A DNA stretch of 17,413 nucleotides from Planctomycetota bacterium (GTDB lineage: Bacteria; Planctomycetota; Planctomycetia; Pirellulales; Pirellulaceae), in contig JAJDEH010000230.1 in the NCBI GenBank assembly GCA_029259935.1, positions 1 through 17,413 on the forward strand, written 5' to 3'. Position numbers and translations under genes: made by a program. Of this stretch, positions 13,095 to 17,413 are shown one piece after another. The first letter of the stretch is position 1, and every line of letters begins with the position of its first letter. The notes beneath the pieces were generated by a model. It did no database searches. It saw only the letters and a program-made list of their open reading frames with translations, and was not told where the DNA came from.

Positions 13095-13991
13095 TCAAAC
13101 GTATTCCGGCAAGAATCGCTTCCAATTTTCGTAAATGATGTCGTGAATCATTTCTTCCGGAACGCGCGGGAAGTTCGTGCCCTCGACGACACTATTGACC
13201 TTTTGCTGGCCGGCGATGACCTGCGCGGCTGTTGCCGAGGGGAAGTCCGAACCGAAAATCAACTTGTGCTCGACACCGTATTCGATGGCGCTCATGAATG
13301 CCTGGTAGTGGCGTAGCGGCCGATAATGCAGGGCCGAGATGTTCGTGTACAAGTTCGGATGCTTGCGAATCAACACCACGCACTCGTCTTCCCATGGATG
13401 GCCCATGTGGGCGATGACAATCCGCAAATCGGGGCAGGCGATCGCGATGTCTTCGAGCTGAATCGGATTGGCGTACTTCAGTGGACCGGGACGGACAAAC
13501 GACGTGCCTTGATGAATGTTGACCGGAATGCCCAACGACTCGGCCTTTTTGAAAAGCGGCAGATGCTTGGGATCTTGAGGATTCCAATTCTGATAAATCG
13601 GCGAGCACTTCAGTCCCCGCAAGCCTAGATCGTTGACATAGTATTCAAGCTGTTGCACACAGTCTTCGTCATTGGGATCGACCGAGCACCAGCCAATAAA
13701 GCGGTCCGAATGCTCTTTTACAAAGTTCGCGATCCGTTCCTGATCGGCGTTGATGCCGGTAAACGGAGCCTTGATGCCGAACACGATGACCTTGTCGGCG
13801 TCCTTGGTCGCTTCGAGAAGTTGCTCCGGCTTGGAATCGAAGGCGTTGGCCTCTTGGACATCGTTTCCCGCGAAATAGACATCGTCGGATAGCTTCATCT
13901 TGGCCCGTTTGGCTTCCCAGGCGAACTGCACGAATTCGTCGGAAAGATGATCCGGATACCACATCAGATTCGTATGGGTGTCGAACAGCAT
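13095..13991 (-). CDS. Amidohydrolase-2 family protein with altered HxN metal motif (amidohydrolase B)
   Basis: 298 residues, a TIM-barrel metal-dependent hydrolase and paralogue of the 4627-5472 product. Shared features are LGLRGLKCSPIY (122-133), NIHQGTS with His160, IAHMGHPWEDE with His195 and His198, LIRKHPN, SALHYRP and FGSDFP with Asp249. The strand-1 motif reads THTN (His6, Asn8) where the paralogue has HSH, so one usual metal ligand is replaced. Compared with A it has an insertion near residues 40-55 and a longer C-terminus. It starts 41 bases after the MFS gene and ends 50 bases before the PLP lyase, so it is clearly in an operon. The upstream bases are A-rich with no strong Shine-Dalgarno site. 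It could be an active single-metal enzyme or a variant subfamily; lactone or carboxylate hydrolysis is the best guess. Confidence 0.9.
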   Translation of the reverse strand: MLFDTHTNLMWYPDHLSDEFVQFAWEAKRAKMKLSDDVYFAGNDVQEANAFDSKPEQLLEATKDADKVIVFGIKAPFTGINADQERIANFVKEHSDRFIGWCSVDPNDEDCVQQLEYYVNDLGLRGLKCSPIYQNWNPQDPKHLPLFKKAESLGIPVNIHQGTSFVRPGPLKYANPIQLEDIAIACPDLRIVIAHMGHPWEDECVVLIRKHPNLYTNISALHYRPLRHYQAFMSAIEYGVEHKLIFGSDFPSATAAQVIAGQQKVNSVVEGTNFPRVPEEMIHDIIYENWKRFLPEYV

Positions 13992-14032
13992 TTTTCTACT
14001 TAATTCTTAATTGTCAGTCCGTGGTGAATCGA

Positions 14033-15367
14033 TCATCGCCGGCCTTCCGGCGAGTCATTCGGGTTGATAAGCACCCAGCTCACCGCCCCGGCCAAGTAAA
14101 TCGCGGCGACGAAGTAAATGACCAGGTTCCATTCTCCGCCGGTCGCTCGAATATCGCCGATCAAGTATCCCAACACGACCGGCATTGTGAAACCGCCGAT
14201 CGTTCCCGACATGTTCATGGTCCCCATGATAACCGCGGTGTACCGTCCCGAAACGTCCATCGTCGCGGCCCAAGCGGGCGGATTGCCGAAACCGGCACAC
14301 ACACTGGCCAGCGTCATGAGGATGACGAATCCGTTGACCGTGGCACTGGACGAAGACGCGAAGGTCAGCGCGGCGGCTCCCAGCATCGCCAAGACGGCAC
14401 AGCCGACTCGACTGATCCACTTGCTGCCGGTCAATTTGAATGTTCCATCAACGAGGGCTCCGCCGAGCAGCGACCCGACGATCACTCCGGCCAGCGGATA
14501 CATCGCCAACGTGCCGGCCTGCTTCGCGGTCACGCCGAACCGATATTCAAGAAAAGCGGGAAACCACGTCACCAGCAGCCCGTAACCGGCGGCGCGAAAG
14601 AATGACTGCACGTTAATGCCGAGAATGGTGCGGTTGGTGGCCAGCCGTAGAATCAGTTCGGGAGTGTTCAGGTGAATTGCGGAACTGGTTGTCGCCACGT
14701 CCTTGGCCGGAGCGGCTTTGGTGGCTGGTTTCGGTTTCTTTTCAGGCTGACTGGCCGAGACCCAAGGATGGTTGGCTGGATACGTGCGAAACAGAAAATA
14801 GAAAGCGACGGCCCACACGATTCCGACCAGCGAGTAGACACGAAAAATGTCTCGCCAGTGGTAGTCCTCGATCAGATTCGCGGTCAGCCCCATGGCGATC
14901 ACTCCGCCCACCGACATCGACGCGCCGACCACCGCGCTGCACAATCCGCGCAGTGACTCGTGAAACCAATCGTTGATGACTTTCGCCGACAGCGGAACCA
15001 GCCCCGCCTGGGCCGCTCCGAAGGCGACTCGCGACCCGGCCAGCATGATCCAAGATCCAACCAACGAACTCCACATGGTCAGCAGCGACCAGGCGATACT
15101 GATCAGCGGAAAGGCCGCCCGCGTGCCGATTCGATTCCCCAGCCAGCCGCCCGGAATTTGAAAGAAGAAATATCCCGCCGAGAACGCGGCGAATACCCAG
15201 CCCATCTGTTCGTCGCTAATGTTTAGCTCGCCCTGGATCTGTGTGTTGGCAACGGCGATGCAGTGCCGAGTGAGATAGGCGCTGCCGGCCGCCAATCCGA
15301 GTAACAGCAAGACAAGGCAGCGGAGTGTTACGGGAACGTGGTGAGTCTCTTCTGCTTTGGCGGTCAC
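14033..15367 (-). CDS. MFS transporter, anion:cation symporter (ACS) type
   Basis: 444 residues with about twelve membrane helices. It imports organic anions such as sugar acids in characterised relatives (galactonate, glucarate, hexuronate porters). Seen: Arg34 in helix 1 (YLTRHCIAVA), the Q-I-P-G-G-W-L turn (70-76), the loop 2-3 signature with Asn78 in place of the usual Asp (GNRIGTR), RVAFGAAQAGLVP (113-125) and NDWFHESLRG (132-141). A Lys/Ala-rich cytoplasmic linker lies between helices 6 and 7 (about 208-225). The start is GTG, supported by AGAGGA 6-7 bases upstream. It lies 120 bases after the DMFase-like gene and 41 before amidohydrolase B. The neighbours suggest it brings in the substrate of the operon; which anion is unknown. 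Confidence 0.9.
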   Translation of the reverse strand: MTAKAEETHHVPVTLRCLVLLLLGLAAGSAYLTRHCIAVANTQIQGELNISDEQMGWVFAAFSAGYFFFQIPGGWLGNRIGTRAAFPLISIAWSLLTMWSSLVGSWIMLAGSRVAFGAAQAGLVPLSAKVINDWFHESLRGLCSAVVGASMSVGGVIAMGLTANLIEDYHWRDIFRVYSLVGIVWAVAFYFLFRTYPANHPWVSASQPEKKPKPATKAAPAKDVATTSSAIHLNTPELILRLATNRTILGINVQSFFRAAGYGLLVTWFPAFLEYRFGVTAKQAGTLAMYPLAGVIVGSLLGGALVDGTFKLTGSKWISRVGCAVLAMLGAAALTFASSSSATVNGFVILMTLASVCAGFGNPPAWAATMDVSGRYTAVIMGTMNMSGTIGGFTMPVVLGYLIGDIRATGGEWNLVIYFVAAIYLAGAVSWVLINPNDSPEGRR

Positions 15368-15386
15368 GATCGTCCTCTGATCAGCT

Positions 15387-15405
15387 CCTAGGGCGTTGTC
15401 CTAGG
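15387..15405. repeat. CCTAGG/CCTAGG hairpin upstream of the MFS gene
   Basis: Two copies of the self-complementary CCTAGG (15387-15392 and 15400-15405) with a 7-base loop lie about 20 bases before the GTG of the transporter. In the transcript this could fold near the ribosome-binding site. It may also be just one of the many short palindromes in this genome. Confidence 0.45.
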
Positions 15406-15487
15406 CTACGGTGAATATGCGCGTTGGGCAAGGAAGAGGGAACGCGGATTCGATTTTGATGCGTCACGTCACCTCGGATCTGGCACG

Positions 15488-17035
15488 TTACTCGAGAAAC
15501 GCCTTTAGCACATTCCGCGTCACGCCCGAGACGCCATTATCAATGGGCAGCGATAATGTCCAACACAGCGAACCGGCGGCAAACACCGCGCCTCCGGTGG
15601 GCGTCTCAAACAAAGTCATATCAGCTCCTTGGCCGCCGGAATTGGTTCCTTTGGCGAGGTGCAAGATCCCTTCGGGCGAGTCGGGGCCGATCTTATCCAA
15701 CTCGTGAGCGGATGCGCCTCCCGGACAGCGCTCGTGAAGGCTCTCGAAGCCGAAGCGGTCTCCGTTCTTCAGTCCGGTCCCGGCGAAAGCCCAGTGGGAA
15801 TCGTCCAGCACTTCATAGGGCGCGCCGGTTTGAAAACCGCTGTGCGTGTACGCGACGCCTAGCAAACGCGCCTCCGACTCGCCACGCAGATCCGGTTCGC
15901 CCTCGCGGCGGCAACGAATCGTGAATTCGTCGTCAAATTCGACTTCGGCATAGAGTCCGCAGCCGCCAAGATAAACCAACTTGCCGCCACGTTCGAATAC
16001 CCACTGCTTCACGCGAAAGTACATCTCCTTCGACCAGTACTCGGGATGCGTGTTGAGGACCAGTACGTCGTACTCGTCGAGCGGCAGGCGATCGAAGTGC
16101 AACTCGGTTTCTGAGTACAAATCGTAGGCGAACCCCTCGCGGTCTAGCCAGCCGAGCAGTCGCCATTCGCCGGGTGCGAAACAAGATTGCGTGCGTCCAG
16201 GGATGGGGTCGGTAATCTCATCTTTTTCGGGCACAAAGCTGGCTGGACTGGGCCGCTGGAATGACAACGGCGCTCCGCTATCCTCGAACGGCCACGTGTC
16301 GGGCTGGGTATAGCGAGTCAACTCTTGCCGCGCATTCAAGATTGGACGTGCCGGCAAGCCGTCTTGGCTAAAGTAGTTGCTCCGGCCGCCAAAATTGTTG
16401 TAGGCGTTCCAGGTGATCGTGGAAGCGAGTACCGCCATCTTCGCTCGTGGCTGCCGCGGGGAGACAATCCAGGGCCAAGCACAAAAGTCTCCGTCCATTG
16501 TCTTGGCGTGCAGAAAATAAAGCCCGCCGCGATCGGGAGCCGTAATGGCGTGTTTTTGATATCGCAGCGTATAGCCGGTGCGATTCCAATTCACTCCCGT
16601 CTGAGTGAAGTCCGTGTCCGGCAGGATTTGGGCCATTGCTTGCGGGCCGTGCTCGTCGCACCAGCCGAAGCTGCGGATGAATTCTTTCTCCCACCCATAT
16701 CGCCAAAGTTCCAGGCGAAATTGCCGAGTGCTATGAACGCAGTATTCTGACGTCTCACCCGCTCGCACCCAGTTTGGCCACATGAAGCCGTACATGCGAT
16801 CCGACAGTAGCCGCACTTGGAAGGGTTTGTTTTCGCTTACCGTGACCGTGGTCCGCTTGCCCGTGAATCCCGGTTTCGAGAGCGCGAGCTGAACCACGCC
16901 AGGGGCGACATCGAGGTGCATCGCGCCCGTCGCGGTCGAGCGGGTGACCGCCACGAGCTCACCGCCACTCTCCGCCTCGACGTCGACTCCCGCGATGGCT
17001 ACATAATTTTCATCGCCAACAAATCCCGTAAGCAT
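15488..17035 (-). CDS. N,N-dimethylformamidase beta-subunit-like protein
   Basis: 515 residues. Residues about 11-75 (VAIAGVDVEAES..., LSKPGFTGKRTTVTV) look like a carboxypeptidase-regulatory-type beta domain. The rest resembles the large subunit of N,N-dimethylformamidase, an iron enzyme that splits DMF into dimethylamine and formate: YCVHS (98-102), TWNAYNNFGG (208-217), YDLYSETELH (304-313), VLNTHPEYWS (327-335) and LGGCGLY (356-362). The known enzyme binds Fe through two Tyr and one Glu; Tyr212 and Glu332 are likely counterparts. It is much shorter than the roughly 760-residue DMFase large subunit and probably lacks its LamG-like domain. The ATG at 17035 has GGGAG six bases upstream; the frame is open 51 codons further, but that part looks unlike protein. 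Probably first in the operon. The real substrate may be another amide. Confidence 0.82.
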   Translation of the reverse strand: MLTGFVGDENYVAIAGVDVEAESGGELVAVTRSTATGAMHLDVAPGVVQLALSKPGFTGKRTTVTVSENKPFQVRLLSDRMYGFMWPNWVRAGETSEYCVHSTRQFRLELWRYGWEKEFIRSFGWCDEHGPQAMAQILPDTDFTQTGVNWNRTGYTLRYQKHAITAPDRGGLYFLHAKTMDGDFCAWPWIVSPRQPRAKMAVLASTITWNAYNNFGGRSNYFSQDGLPARPILNARQELTRYTQPDTWPFEDSGAPLSFQRPSPASFVPEKDEITDPIPGRTQSCFAPGEWRLLGWLDREGFAYDLYSETELHFDRLPLDEYDVLVLNTHPEYWSKEMYFRVKQWVFERGGKLVYLGGCGLYAEVEFDDEFTIRCRREGEPDLRGESEARLLGVAYTHSGFQTGAPYEVLDDSHWAFAGTGLKNGDRFGFESLHERCPGGASAHELDKIGPDSPEGILHLAKGTNSGGQGADMTLFETPTGGAVFAAGSLCWTLSLPIDNGVSGVTRNVLKAFLE

Positions 17036-17197
17036 CGTATCTCCCAACAGGCTTCGTGAAAAACGACGCTCATTATGCCCTCCAGCGTCGGGTGGAGCCA
17101 CTCGGGTGGTCTCTGGCGAATTTGGCAAGGACCGGGCGGGAATTAACTTCAGCAAATGCGACCCAATAATACGGATCGTTTGGCCCATGATGAACAG

Positions 17198-17247
17198 GAG
17201 TCAACGGAGTCAGCAGAGGGAAGAAATCTCTGTTTTCTCTGGCTCCT
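17198..17247 (-). terminator. Imperfect inverted repeat after the GxxExxY gene
   Basis: GGAGTCA (17198-17204) and CAGCAGAG on the left face CTCTG and TGGCTCC (to 17247) on the right, giving a purine/pyrimidine-rich imperfect hairpin. It starts 9 bases past the stop codon of the gene at 17256. It may stop transcription or be a repeat often found beside such genes. Confidence 0.4.
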
Positions 17248-17255
17248 CAGTGGAC

Positions 17256-17413
17256 TTATTCTTGGTTGGCGTCAGGCAGAATGAGTCTTGAGACGCCCTC
17301 GGTCAATTTCAGAGCATGGAAATTGATGATGAGTCCCAGAGGAATATCCAGCAGTTTCATGTAGCTGAGCAATTGAGCTTGGTGGATGGGATGCACTTTT
17401 TCAACCGCCTTCA
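17256..17413 (-). CDS. GxxExxY family protein (PD-(D/E)XK-like), C-terminal fragment
   Basis: 51 C-terminal residues plus stop; the gene continues past the window end. The visible part KAVEKVHPIHQAQLLSYMKL then LDIPLGLIINFHALKLTEGV and RLILP is the typical end of GxxExxY proteins (PDDEXK_3-type): the Lys of the nuclease-like motif, then the IHQAQLLSYMKL helix, then GLIINF and a final RLIL strand. The family is small (about 125-135 residues), widespread in Planctomycetota and many other phyla, and has no firmly established function. It is on the same strand as the DMFase-like gene but 220 bases away with a hairpin between, so probably separate. Confidence 0.85.
   Translation of the reverse strand, partial: KAVEKVHPIHQAQLLSYMKLLDIPLGLIINFHALKLTEGVSRLILPDANQE

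Noticed and set aside
13045..13125. 27-residue extension of the PLP lyase
   Set aside because: It overlaps the end of amidohydrolase B; the family N-terminus begins at 13044, where a GGAGA site is present.
17036..17188. 51-residue extension of the DMFase-like protein
   Set aside because: The ATG at 17035 has a strong GGGAG site; the extension is low-quality sequence without a signal peptide.

Overview
The window looks like chromosomal DNA from a Planctomycetota-type bacterium, probably Pirellulales or similar. This is inferred from gene content (a tandem alpha/beta hydrolase with the GCTCENCC cluster, an N,N-dimethylformamidase-like protein, a SelA-like PLP lyase, TIM-barrel amidohydrolases, a GxxExxY protein), weak or absent Shine-Dalgarno sites before several genes, and many short intergenic palindromes. 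The metabolic genes are near 58% GC in a sampled line. No tRNA, rRNA, CRISPR array, transposase or integrase gene was found.

Left block (1-5472). A Tat-exported FMN-dependent alpha-hydroxy-acid oxidase (cut by the window start) follows a large secreted double alpha/beta hydrolase on the minus strand. A DHDPS/NAL-family lyase is transcribed divergently, and both genes have promoter-like hexamers in the 200-base gap. The lyase converges on amidohydrolase A (minus, GTG start), with an inverted-repeat element of about 80 bases between them.

Middle block (about 5473-11841). This is an accessory island. Seven orphan ORFs all read on the plus strand: an ankyrin-repeat protein, a short ORF ending in a repeat, a DMP19/DUF4375 protein, a lower-GC acidic protein, a truncated ORF fused to a repeat, a four-helix membrane protein and a zinc-ribbon-like protein. 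They are separated by at least three dispersed non-coding repeat families, called R1, R2 and R3 here, and by REP-like palindromes. One attC-like hairpin ends 15-20 bases before an ORF start. One-way orientation, unrelated small genes and shared flanks suggest an integron-like or immunity-gene cassette array that has lost, or never had, a nearby integrase.

Right block (11842-17035). Four minus-strand genes run DMFase-like protein, MFS organic-anion transporter, amidohydrolase B, SelA-like PLP lyase, with gaps of 120, 41 and 50 bases. They are probably an operon for import and breakdown of a small organic acid, lactone or amide. Amidohydrolases A and B are clear paralogues on either side of the island, so the island may have split an older metabolic locus. 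The window closes with the C-terminus of a GxxExxY-family protein. The substrate of the metabolic genes cannot be read from the sequence.
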